The notes below the pieces were generated by a model. The model was not told where the DNA came from. It made no database searches and saw only the letters and a list, made by a program, of their open reading frames with translations. DNA of 64,000 bases from Azospirillum baldaniorum (GTDB taxonomy: Bacteria > Pseudomonadota > Alphaproteobacteria > Azospirillales > Azospirillaceae): contig NZ_CP022253.1 in the NCBI RefSeq assembly GCF_003119195.2, forward strand, positions 1,807,001-1,871,000, written 5' to 3'. Below are positions 9,471 through 15,614 of the stretch, in pieces. The position numbers and the translations under genes are program-made. Every line of letters starts with the position of its first letter. Within the stretch, counting starts at the first letter, position 1.

Positions 9471-9534
9471 GTCTCTAACCCTCCCTGTATTCGCCTATGC
9501 CGGGGGTTCCAATGGAACCCCCGGCTATTTTTTT
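9471..9534 (+). ncRNA. Candidate FNR-controlled small RNA, copy 1
   Basis: Predicted RNA of about 64 nt: a 5' single-stranded part with CUAACCCUCCCUGU, then a 12-bp terminator hairpin and U-tract. The CCCUCCCU core is complementary to ribosome-binding sites (GGGAGG), as in many base-pairing small RNAs that block translation. The start at G9471 is inferred from the -10-like TAGAAA and the FNR box centred at -41.5. There is no open reading frame with a ribosome site in it. By analogy with FnrS of enterobacteria it could shut down aerobic genes when oxygen is low; that role is inference. A processed 3' end of the metC-hisI mRNA is an alternative for this copy, but not for the second. Confidence 0.6.
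9499..9534 (+). terminator. Intrinsic terminator 1 downstream of hisI
   Basis: A 12-bp perfect stem (9499-9510 with 9514-9525, arm GCCGGGGGTTCC) closes on a 3-base loop and is followed by TATTTTTTTG. It ends the first small-RNA-like unit and would also stop transcripts arriving from hisI. Confidence 0.92.
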
Positions 9535-9586
9535 GTCCAAAGTCAAAGTCTGCCCAGTTGCAGCGGATCGATAAAATTATCGCAGA

Positions 9587-9600
9587 TTGATACAGATCAA
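9587..9600 (+). promoter_or_regulatory. FNR/FixK-type box, copy 2
   Basis: TTGATACAGATCAA is a perfect FNR consensus TTGAT-N4-ATCAA. Its centre (9593.5) is 41.5 bases before G9635 and 29.5 bases before the -10-like TAAACA (9623-9628), the same distances as in copy 1. It lies beyond terminator 1, so it can only serve what follows. Confidence 0.82.
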
Positions 9601-9634
9601 CGAAGCGGGTGGCCCGAACGGTTAAACAGTCCTT

Positions 9635-9691
9635 GTCTCTAACCCTCCCTGTATTCACTTAACCGGAGATCCACTGGATCTCCGGTTTTTT
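9635..9691 (+). ncRNA. Candidate FNR-controlled small RNA, copy 2
   Basis: Predicted RNA of about 57 nt, with the same 5' segment as copy 1 (CUAACCCUCCCUGU) and a different 12-bp terminator hairpin. It is enclosed between terminator 1 and the convergent DUF6460-like gene and has its own promoter signals, so it is an independent unit with no protein-coding content. The conserved part is precisely the C-rich, ribosome-site-complementary stretch, which points to base pairing with mRNAs. Tandem sibling small RNAs with shared seed regions are known elsewhere in alphaproteobacteria (AbcR1/AbcR2); whether these are related cannot be decided by eye. Confidence 0.65.
9661..9691 (+). terminator. Intrinsic terminator 2
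   Basis: A 12-bp perfect stem (9661-9672 with 9676-9687, arm AACCGGAGATCC), 3-base loop, then TTTTTTCTTTT. It ends the second small-RNA-like unit. Confidence 0.92.
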
Positions 9692-9721
9692 CTTTTGCAG
9701 GTGGCGGAGATTGGGATTGCG

Positions 9722-9967
9722 TTACGGGCGGTGCCGCGTGCGGGTCCAGCGCATGACCGCTCCGATGACGGACAGCGGAACGACGATCACCGCTCCGATC
9801 AGGATGTAGGGCAACGCCCAATGGAACATGTCCGCGGCGAGCCGGGCGATGTCCTGGATGGTGGCCCAACTGTTGGTCAGGATGCTGGCGGGATTGATGT
9901 CCAGAAAGGACAGAACCAACCCGACCACGAAGCACAGCAAAAGCGTTCTGACGACCCAACCCACCAA
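9722..9967 (-). CDS. Small integral membrane protein, DUF6460-like
   Basis: An 81-residue protein with two membrane helices: an N-terminal one with LLLCFVVGLVLSFLDINP and a C-terminal one with WALPYILIGAVIVVPLSVI. This layout, with the central DIARLAADMFHWALPY, resembles the short alphaproteobacterial family I know as DUF6460, of unknown function. The start is TTG at 9967 or GTG at 9964; a GAGGTGATG site lies upstream of both and no ATG is available near. The gene is convergent with the small-RNA units; its stop is 30 bases from their last U-tract. The upstream side opens into the intergenic region with DnaA-type boxes. Confidence 0.6.
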   Translation of the reverse strand: MVGWVVRTLLLCFVVGLVLSFLDINPASILTNSWATIQDIARLAADMFHWALPYILIGAVIVVPLSVIGAVMRWTRTRHRP

Positions 9968-10116
9968 GACATCACCTCGTACTGACGCCGAACGGCGTGG
10001 GATTGATCAAGCGCCCCGTGAAACGCCACCGGCACGGAGACCGTTCCTTGCGGTAGATGGTTACGGCGGTGGCGCATGAGAACGCCTTAGCCCCGCCTCA
10101 CGCAGACGCTTTCGAG

Positions 10117-10313
10117 TTATCCCCATTTTCTGTGGATAACTTTGTGGATGAGTCTCCAAGCCTGTTGGGGTGGCGTTAACTTGTCTCCATGCCCTTAAAT
10201 TGGGCGTGGTCATCGCGACGCGAAACCATTGGATACACTGCACATCGTCGGCGTTATACCGCAACCATAGGCTTCGCATCGCCTTTGCCTGCGGCAATAG
10301 GAATTGGGGATAA
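10117..10313. other. Gene-free stretch with a cluster of DnaA-type boxes
   Basis: The 330 bases between the DUF6460-like gene and tRNA-Arg (10080-10409) contain no credible gene. They hold one perfect DnaA box, TGTGGATAA (10131-10139), and three near matches: TTATCCCCA (10117-10125), TGTGGATGA (10143-10151) and TGGGGATAA (10305-10313). The first three fall within 35 bases next to T-rich sequence, and a GANTC site overlaps (10150-10154). This could be a DnaA-controlled promoter, a titration site, or part of a replication origin. The gene neighbourhood does not identify which. Confidence 0.45.
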
Positions 10314-10409
10314 CTGTGTTGACCGTTTTGGGAATCGGCAGAGGGTCCGCTGACGATGACCAGCGGACCGCCCAGAACGGTGATGGAGGAATGGCGCTGC
10401 GGAGAAAGG

Positions 10410-10486
10410 TGGCGACCCCAGCAGGATTCGAACCTGCGACCTATCGCTTAGAAGGCGATTGCTCTATCCAACTGAGCTATGGGGCC
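10410..10486 (-). tRNA. tRNA-Arg (anticodon TCT)
   Basis: Read on the minus strand it folds as a full cloverleaf: acceptor GGCCCCA with TGGGGTC, D-arm with AGCTCAGTTGGATAGAGC, anticodon arm CGCCT-TCTAAGCG with TCT in the loop, and T-arm with GGTTCGAATCC. The 3' CCA is encoded (10410-10412). It reads AGA, and by wobble AGG, codons. Confidence 0.95.
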
Positions 10487-10496
10487 CCGGTCCGGA

Positions 10497-10793
10497 TCAG
10501 AAGCGCGGACGGTCCATACGGAAGTTGTCGGCATAGTTGCGCGGACGGACGCGGCGCACCGGCGCGTCCTGGACCGTGTAGTCCCAGCCCTTGCGCTGGG
10601 CGAAGGCAACCGCCTCCTCCGACGTCTCGAAACCGATGCGCACCTGGTTCAGCGTGTCGCCGGAGCTGATCCAGCCCATCAGCGGCTCCGGACGGCGCGG
10701 GGTTTCGATCTCGTACTCGAGCAACCAACGATGCGTCTTGGCACGCCCGGACTGAGTGGCCGCTTTGCTCGGCTGGTAGATCCGGACCTTCAT
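10497..10793 (-). CDS. ETC complex I subunit, NDUFS4-like
   Basis: A 98-residue protein of the NDUFS4 (18 kDa) family, an accessory subunit of NADH:ubiquinone oxidoreductase conserved between alphaproteobacteria and mitochondria. The family pattern is clear: VRIYQPSKAATQSGRAKTHRW, then MGWISSGDTLNQVRIGFETSEEAV and FAQRKGWDYTV. I start at the ATG at 10793; the longer frame reads back into tRNA-Pro. In mitochondria this subunit helps assemble and stabilise the peripheral arm near the NADH-binding module. It lies between tRNA-Arg and tRNA-Pro, all on the minus strand, and not near nuo genes in this window. Confidence 0.9.
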   Translation of the reverse strand: MKVRIYQPSKAATQSGRAKTHRWLLEYEIETPRRPEPLMGWISSGDTLNQVRIGFETSEEAVAFAQRKGWDYTVQDAPVRRVRPRNYADNFRMDRPRF

Positions 10794-10842
10794 GACGCGG
10801 CATCTCCTCTGATACGTGCGTGGTGCATCGTTCGAATTTCGT

Positions 10843-10920
10843 TGGTCGGGGCGCCCGGATTCGAACCGGGGGCCTCCAGTACCCAAAACTGGCGCGCTGA
10901 CCAGACTGCGCTACGCCCCG
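10843..10920 (-). tRNA. tRNA-Pro (anticodon TGG)
   Basis: Minus-strand cloverleaf: acceptor CGGGGCG with CGCCCCG, anticodon arm CCAGT-TTTGGGT-ACTGG with anticodon TGG, T-arm GGTTCGAATCC, discriminator A and encoded CCA (10843-10845). Starting with C1 is usual for bacterial tRNA-Pro. Confidence 0.95.
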
Positions 10921-10999
10921 ACGTCGCGCAGTGGAATACACGAACCCTGCGCGGACGGCAAGACGCTGCCGCATCTATCCCGCAGGGTGGACCTTCCGT

Positions 11000-11536
11000 A
11001 TGATGCCGCCCCTTTCGACCGCGTCGGCCACCCCTTCCGTGAACACCTCCTCCCCGCCCCGTCTCGCCGTCTTCGTGTCCGGGCTGGACGACACCCCGGC
11101 CGGACGCGCCGCCGTGGCTCTGTCCGATGCCCTGCGGCGGCGGGGGTATGGGCTCGACGTCATGGCCCCAATGGGGGGAGGATCGTTGCGGGCGGCCCTA
11201 CACCCCGGCATCGGCCAGATCGACCTCGCCAAGCGCCACACCGGCACTTCCGTCCTCGCTCTCGCGCGGATCGTCGCGGAGCGGCGGCCGGCCGGCCTGA
11301 TCGGGGTGGGAGGGGACGCCGGACTCGTCGCCCTCGGCGCCGTCCGGCTGGCGCGGCAGGGCACACCCGCGGCGGTGCTGGAGGACCAGCCACCGTCCGA
11401 CGACGGGGTGCGGCGCGTCTTGCGGGTGTGGCTGCACCCCCATGCCTGCATCGTGGTGAGCGGCGCCACCACGCCCCCCGAGGAGGCCGCCCGGCTGGTG
11501 CTGACCGCCTTCGGGTTGCCCGGTGAGGCTCGTTAA
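11000..11536 (+). CDS. Hypothetical protein resembling a glycosyltransferase N-terminal domain
   Basis: About 178 residues from one of two adjacent ATGs (11000, 11003). I do not recognise a named family. The start RLAVFVSGLDDTPAGRAAVALSDALRRRGYGLDVMAP, here in pieces RLAVFVSGLDD and AVALSDALRRRGYGLDVMAP, has the look of the N-terminal Rossmann half of GT-B glycosyltransferases, and ALARIVAERRPAGLIGVGG fits the next strand. The C-terminal donor-binding half, with its E-x7-E motif, is absent, so it is either a stand-alone domain or a degraded enzyme. It runs divergently from tRNA-Pro and ends in an inverted repeat. Codon use is like the neighbours. A real gene is likely, the function is open. 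Confidence 0.55.
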   Translation: MMPPLSTASATPSVNTSSPPRLAVFVSGLDDTPAGRAAVALSDALRRRGYGLDVMAPMGGGSLRAALHPGIGQIDLAKRHTGTSVLALARIVAERRPAGLIGVGGDAGLVALGAVRLARQGTPAAVLEDQPPSDDGVRRVLRVWLHPHACIVVSGATTPPEEAARLVLTAFGLPGEAR

Positions 11537-11556
11537 AGCGGATTGCGATCCGCTTT
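11535..11556. repeat. Inverted repeat, AAAGCGGAT type, copy 1
   Basis: Arms AAAGCGGAT (11535-11543) and ATCCGCTTT (11548-11556) enclose TGCG. It overlaps the stop codon of the preceding gene and lacks a U-tract. A related copy lies 66 bases on, so this looks like a short dispersed palindromic element that may also stop transcription. Confidence 0.6.
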
Positions 11557-11621
11557 GGACCGCGACGGCGGCCCGGTCGCACATGCGACCGGAGCCCGCC
11601 GGCGAATGAGGCGATATGAGT

Positions 11622-11647
11622 CTAAAGCGGACGAAAGTTCGCTTTAG
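11622..11647. repeat. Inverted repeat, AAAGCGGA type, copy 2
   Basis: CTAAAGCGGA (11622-11631) faces TTCGCTTTAG (11638-11647), pairing over ten positions with one G-U type wobble. It shares TAAAGCGGA with copy 1 and lies just after the stop of the convergent DUF192 gene. Between the copies is a third small stem, GGTCGCA with TGCGACC (about 11574-11590). Confidence 0.6.
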
Positions 11648-11660
11648 CGCCGCGGCGCCG

Positions 11661-12143
11661 TCACTTCGCGGTGCCGAAGGCCGCGTGCGCCACCCGGTCG
11701 CCCGGACGGATCCCCAGACGCGCGCTCATGCCGCCGTTGATTTCCAGAATGCCCTTCACCGGACCGGCGGAGTTCACCGCGTCCAGCGATTGCGGGACGG
11801 CGTTGGCGTGGATGTTCACGATCCGGCCGTCCGTGCCGATGAAGATCATGTCGAGCGGGATCAGCGTGTTCTTCATCCAGAAGCTGGCCGGCTGCGGGCG
11901 GTCGTAGATGAACAGCATGCCGGAGTCGGCGGCCATCTTCTCACGGAACATCAGCCCCTGCGCCTGTTGCGCCGGGGTTTCCGCCAATTCCACGTCGAAG
12001 CGGTACTTGCCGCCGCCCGCCGTCTCGACGGTCAGGGAGGAGCGCGCGAAGCTCTCCAACGCCGCCGCCGGCAAGGCCGACAGCAGAATCGCGGCCCCCA
12101 TCAGAAGCCCGCCCAAAAGGCCACGCACAGCCCGTCCGATCAT
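11661..12143 (-). CDS. Exported DUF192 family protein
   Basis: About 160 residues. A signal peptide is visible (hydrophobic run GLLGGLLMGAAILLSALPA, then AAALES), so the protein is likely periplasmic. The mature part is the DUF192 domain: FDVELAETPAQQAQGLMFRE, MLFIYDRPQPASFWMKNT, IPLDMIFIGTDGRIV, and ILEINGGMSARLGIRPGDRV. The conserved Met-Phe-Arg, Trp-Met-Lys-Asn and Asp-Met motifs are all present. The function of the family is not established. The ATG at 12143 is preferred over a TTG three codons earlier. It is followed, on the minus strand, by palindromic sequence. Confidence 0.88.
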   Translation of the reverse strand: MIGRAVRGLLGGLLMGAAILLSALPAAALESFARSSLTVETAGGGKYRFDVELAETPAQQAQGLMFREKMAADSGMLFIYDRPQPASFWMKNTLIPLDMIFIGTDGRIVNIHANAVPQSLDAVNSAGPVKGILEINGGMSARLGIRPGDRVAHAAFGTAK

Positions 12144-12225
12144 CGCGACCAACCCATTCCTTGACGTTCAGAGCTTGGACGATGCCGCCGTGATGTGCGG
12201 CTGTCCAGCGGCCTCTTCGACGGCG

Positions 12226-12780
12226 TTACGCCGCCGTCCGGTCGGTGGCGGTGGTGTAGATGTCCTTGGTCAATGGCTTGACCTGCTTGATCTGATAGCC
12301 GGGTCGGGCGCTGAAGCGGCGGATGGCGCGCTCCCCGGCCTCCCGGTCGCTCTCGGCCCAGACGAGATAATCGCGCCCGCGCGCCCATTCGACGGCCAGC
12401 GGGTGCAGGGCGTCGATCTCGCCGATCTGTGTGTTGACGACCGTCACCAGCCACTCCTTGTCGTTGGGGTTGCGCCGGTCGGTCAGGATCAGGAGCTGGG
12501 GCCGCTGCTTGGTCTGCGCCTCGGACAGGCGCCGCTGGATGTCCGACTGTTTGCGGCGCGCCTCGACCGTGTCGGCCATGCACTCGTCGATCTCCGTGAC
12601 GAGGTTCTCCTCCTCGCGCTGGAGCCGGCGGATCGTCGCTTCCAGCTTGCTGGTGGAGTCCTTGGCGGCGCGCATCCGGCTGCGGCTCTGCGCCACCTGA
12701 GCATCGACCGCCAGCAGCACGTTGCCCAGCCACGCACCGATGGCGATGATCCCCAGGATGATGAGGAAGTTGATCATCAT
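12226..12780 (-). CDS. Hypothetical membrane-anchored coiled-coil protein B
   Basis: 184 residues, no family recognised. One N-terminal helix (MMINFLIILGIIAIGAWLG) anchors it, followed by a long charged coiled coil (about residues 25-95, with KLEATIRRLQREEENLVTEI). The last 90 residues form a compact domain with LLILTDRRNPNDKEWLVTVVN and DYLVWAESDREAGERAIRRF. Its ATG overlaps the TGA of the upstream gene by four bases (ATGA), so the two are translationally coupled. The partner protein has the same anchor, coil and terminal-domain order, which suggests they act as a pair, perhaps as a hetero-oligomer at the inner membrane. Confidence 0.75.
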   Translation of the reverse strand: MMINFLIILGIIAIGAWLGNVLLAVDAQVAQSRSRMRAAKDSTSKLEATIRRLQREEENLVTEIDECMADTVEARRKQSDIQRRLSEAQTKQRPQLLILTDRRNPNDKEWLVTVVNTQIGEIDALHPLAVEWARGRDYLVWAESDREAGERAIRRFSARPGYQIKQVKPLTKDIYTTATDRTAA

Positions 12781-13334
12781 GACGCGGGCGCCCTGATCCG
12801 GCCGGGGTTGGGGCGGCCCTGAGTCTTCTGGAACGTCTTGGTGAAGCCCATCTTGAAGGGGAACGCCACCTCGACGAGCTGCTTGGCCTCCTCCGCGTTG
12901 GACGCCCAGACCTCCGCCACGTTGGCGCAGCGCCAGATCGGGTTGACCTGGGACTTGTCCCCGCCGGAGGACGCCTTCTCTTGGGCGAGGTTCACCAGGA
13001 ACTTCGACAGACCGGCCTTGGGGTCGCCCACCTCATGCACGAACACGGGCGGCTGGAGGGCGATTTCCGCGATCGCCCGCTCCATCTTGCGGTTTTCGGT
13101 TTCGGCGCGGTGCTTCTCGGCGGACGCTTGGTTGCGCCGCTGCACCTTGCCGTTCACCCGGTCCTGAAGCTCGTGAATCTCCGAATGCAGGACGTAGATG
13201 CGGTTCTCAAGCTGGTCGATGCCGGCGGAGCGATGAAGAAAGTCGGGCAGGAAACGCTTCAGCATCATGGCGACCGGCACCGCGGCCAGCATCATCGCGG
13301 CGATGGTCAGCAGGAGCAAGGTGGTGTTGGACAT
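12777..13334 (-). CDS. Hypothetical membrane-anchored coiled-coil protein A
   Basis: 185 residues, no family recognised. It starts with a membrane helix (TLLLLTIAAMMLAAVPVAMM), continues with a coiled coil (about residues 38-88, LENRIYVLHSEIHELQDRV and on), and ends in a domain with VNPIWRCANVAEVWASNAEEAKQLVEVAF. The phrase W-ASNAEEAKQLVEVAFP here and W-ESDREAGERAIRRFSA in the following gene sit at matching places, so the two may be distant paralogs. The start is supported by a GGGAGAGGGGC site. Four GANTC methylation sites cluster 43-100 bases upstream. First gene of a two-gene operon. Confidence 0.75.
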   Translation of the reverse strand: MSNTTLLLLTIAAMMLAAVPVAMMLKRFLPDFLHRSAGIDQLENRIYVLHSEIHELQDRVNGKVQRRNQASAEKHRAETENRKMERAIAEIALQPPVFVHEVGDPKAGLSKFLVNLAQEKASSGGDKSQVNPIWRCANVAEVWASNAEEAKQLVEVAFPFKMGFTKTFQKTQGRPNPGRIRAPAS

Positions 13335-13484
13335 CGGCGGCCTGCCCCTCTCCCTCTCCGGCTCCCGGTATGGCGTGAATCATCGAATTGGCCAGCGGAC
13401 AGCGCGAGTCGCGCGAATCAGGCTGTCCGATTCGTCCCGATACGTCAACTGCGTGACATACGTGAATGAAAAACTTTCCAAAGA

Positions 13485-14648
13485 TTATCCAGTACGGACC
13501 ATCTTCGTGATTGCCGCAGCGGCAACGCGACGCACCTCGTCGCGCAGCGGACCGGGACGCGGCGCGTCGGCGAGCGTTGTGAACCAATGCTCCGGCGGGT
13601 TGCGCCCGGCGGCGCGCGACCAGGACAGCGACCGCAGAACGCCCTCCGCCTCGGGCGTCGGCGGCACCGCCGGGTCGATGCCGTTCAGCACCGCCCAGAT
13701 TCCCGCCCAGCAGCGCCCGACGGACCAGGGATTGTAGCCCCCGCCTCCGACCACCATCAGGCGCGGCGCCAGCCCCATCAGAGCGCGCACCGCCCGCCAC
13801 AGCGCGCCGTTCGACAGCTCCAGCCGGCTCAGCGGGTCCTCGGCCAGCGCGTCGGCTCCGGTCTGGATGACCAGCGCCTGGGGGTGGAAGGCCCGTCCCA
13901 TCGGCAGGATCACCGTTTCCAGAAGGTAATCCATCTCCGTGTCGTTAAACGCTGGCGGGACCGGCAGGTTGACGGCCATGGCGTCCGGGCGATCCTCCGC
14001 CTTGCCGGTGAAGGGCCAGCGCCCGTCCTCGTGGACCGACAGGGTCAGCACGCGGTCGTCGTCGGCGAAGGCATCCTCCACTCCGTCGCCGTGGTGGGCG
14101 TCGAGATCCACATAGAGCACCCGGTCGATCCCGGAATCGAGCAGGGCCAGGATGCCCAGGACCGGGGCGTTGAGGTAGCAGAAGCCGCTGGCCCGCCCCG
14201 GACGGGCGTGGTGGGTGCCGCTGGCCGGGCTGTAGACGATGCCGGCGGGCTGCTCCGCCAACAGGCGCCCGGCCAGGATGGCCGCACCGGTGCTGATCGC
14301 GGGGCGGCGGTACATTTCCGGAAAGACGGGATTTTCCAGCCGTCCGAGGTTGTAGCGCTCCCCTGTTTCGGCATCCACCCCCTGGTCCGCCTCCGCGCGG
14401 TGGAGGGCGGCGATGTAGTCCGGGCTGTGGAAGCGCCCCAGTTCCTCCGGTGTCGCCAGCGGGCTGTCGCGGTAGACCGCGTCGGGCAGCCAGCCCATGG
14501 CGCGGCTGAGGTCGATGGCGGTGGACACCCGCGGGATGGCCAGCGGGTGCTTCGCGCCGTAGCTGGAGCCCCGGTAGATCTCGCTGCCGAGAAACAGCGG
14601 GCGGGCGGGAAACGCTGGCGGCAGTTCGTTCGGAAAATCGGTCGGCAT
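13485..14648 (-). CDS. Histone deacetylase / acetoin utilisation (AcuC) family protein
   Basis: 387 residues of the arginase-deacetylase fold. Active-site elements are visible: the two catalytic His in SGTHHARPGRASGFCYLN, the zinc ligands Asp and His in VLYVDLDAHHGDGVEDAF, the third ligand Asp in VIQTGADALAEDPLSRL, and the glycine loop VVGGGGYNPW. The bacterial members remove acyl groups from lysines, polyamines or acetoin-pathway enzymes; an AcuC-like role fits best, but nothing nearby confirms it. It starts with ATG at 14648 (MPTDFPNELPP) and is divergent from a DUF1194 gene, 128 bases away. The 150 bases after its stop lead to the coiled-coil pair and hold GANTC sites. Confidence 0.88.
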   Translation of the reverse strand: MPTDFPNELPPAFPARPLFLGSEIYRGSSYGAKHPLAIPRVSTAIDLSRAMGWLPDAVYRDSPLATPEELGRFHSPDYIAALHRAEADQGVDAETGERYNLGRLENPVFPEMYRRPAISTGAAILAGRLLAEQPAGIVYSPASGTHHARPGRASGFCYLNAPVLGILALLDSGIDRVLYVDLDAHHGDGVEDAFADDDRVLTLSVHEDGRWPFTGKAEDRPDAMAVNLPVPPAFNDTEMDYLLETVILPMGRAFHPQALVIQTGADALAEDPLSRLELSNGALWRAVRALMGLAPRLMVVGGGGYNPWSVGRCWAGIWAVLNGIDPAVPPTPEAEGVLRSLSWSRAAGRNPPEHWFTTLADAPRPGPLRDEVRRVAAAAITKMVRTG

Positions 14649-14776
14649 GGGGTGGAGAGGTGGAGCGGCGACGCCCGTCCGTCAACGTCTCGTGCACAGG
14701 GGCCCCTTGCCGTGGCCGCGCGGCGATCTCTTTTCTTGAGGGGTATGGGCGAAAACATCCGCGGGGGAGGCACGGC

Positions 14777-15535
14777 ATGGACGGTGCGTGGCGTCTGGCG
14801 GGGGTGGCCGTCGCGATTCTTGTGGCCGGCGGAACGGGAGCGCCGGCCCTGGCCGACACGCCGGTCGATCTGGAACTGGTGCTGGCCGTAGACGTGTCCG
14901 GCAGCGTGGACGCGGAGGAAGGCCGTCTCCAGCGCGAGGGCTACGTCGCCGCCCTCACCGACCCGAAAATACAAGCGGCGATCCGTGGCGGTCCCTTCGG
15001 GCGCATCGCCGTCACCTATGTCGAATGGGCCGGCGACAGCTTCCAGCGCATCACCGTGCCCTGGACCTTGCTGAGCGACCACGGCAGCGTCGAAGCCTTC
15101 GCCTCATCCATCGCCGAATCGCCCACGCTGAGCGCGCAGTGGACCTCGATCAGCGCGGCCATCGACTTCAGCGCCCGCCTGTTCAACGACAACGGATTCG
15201 AAGGGACGCGGCGGGTCATCGACGTGTCGGGCGACGGGGTCAACAACCGCGGCCGTCCCGTGCAATGGGCGCGCGACGAGGCGGTCGCCGCCGGGATCAC
15301 CATCAACGGCCTGCCGATCCTCAACGACCGGCCCAATCCCTGGGGCGGGGCGGCGCCGACGAATCTCGACGGCTATTACGAGGAGCATGTGATCGGCGGG
15401 CCCGGCGCCTTCCTGGTGCCCGCGGTCAGCTTCGAAGCCTTCGCCGACGCCATCCTGAGCAAGCTGCTGCTGGAAATCTCCGGCCTCACCCCCGACCACG
15501 GCGCGGGCGCTCGCACCGGCCTCGCCAGCCGCTAG
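14777..15535 (+). CDS. Exported DUF1194 (von Willebrand A-like) protein
   Basis: 252 residues from the ATG at 14777, with a signal peptide (LAGVAVAILVAGGTGAPALA) and a DUF1194 domain. The vWA-type metal site begins ELVLAVDVSGSVDAEEG with the D-x-S-x-S motif, and the partner strand RRVIDVSGDGVNNRG is typical of this family. The family is common in alphaproteobacteria, periplasmic, of unknown role; vWA domains usually mediate metal-dependent protein contacts. The upstream in-frame part from 14660 overlaps the divergent promoter region and is not counted. No clear partner gene lies nearby. Confidence 0.88.
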   Translation: MDGAWRLAGVAVAILVAGGTGAPALADTPVDLELVLAVDVSGSVDAEEGRLQREGYVAALTDPKIQAAIRGGPFGRIAVTYVEWAGDSFQRITVPWTLLSDHGSVEAFASSIAESPTLSAQWTSISAAIDFSARLFNDNGFEGTRRVIDVSGDGVNNRGRPVQWARDEAVAAGITINGLPILNDRPNPWGGAAPTNLDGYYEEHVIGGPGAFLVPAVSFEAFADAILSKLLLEISGLTPDHGAGARTGLASR

Positions 15536-15614
15536 CCGGATCGTTGCCAGATTGGCTCAACAAACATTACCTATGAAGGGCCGGTCATCCGGTTCGAAAC
15601 CTGCGAGCGAGACC

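Larger units (their letters stand above)
9468..9656 (+). repeat. Pair of identical 25-nt direct repeats
   Basis: Positions 9468-9492 and 9632-9656 are identical over 25 bases, starting CTTGTCTCTAACCC and ending CCTGTATTC. Each is followed by a different terminator hairpin and preceded, at exactly 31 bases, by an FNR-type box. Only the C-rich segment and the promoter sites are conserved; hairpin sequences differ, so this is not a recent whole-unit duplication. Confidence 0.9.

Noticed and set aside
9468..9656. Direct repeats considered as a CRISPR remnant
   Set aside because: Only two copies, 164 bases apart, each followed by an intrinsic terminator and preceded by promoter signals; no spacer-repeat periodicity and no cas genes.
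9428..9658. 76-codon minus-strand frame across the small-RNA region
   Set aside because: It reads through both terminators and promoter sites and resembles nothing; no ribosome site.
10061..10297. 78-codon minus-strand frame in the DnaA-box region
   Set aside because: No ribosome site and poor codon pattern; the DnaA-type boxes lie within it.
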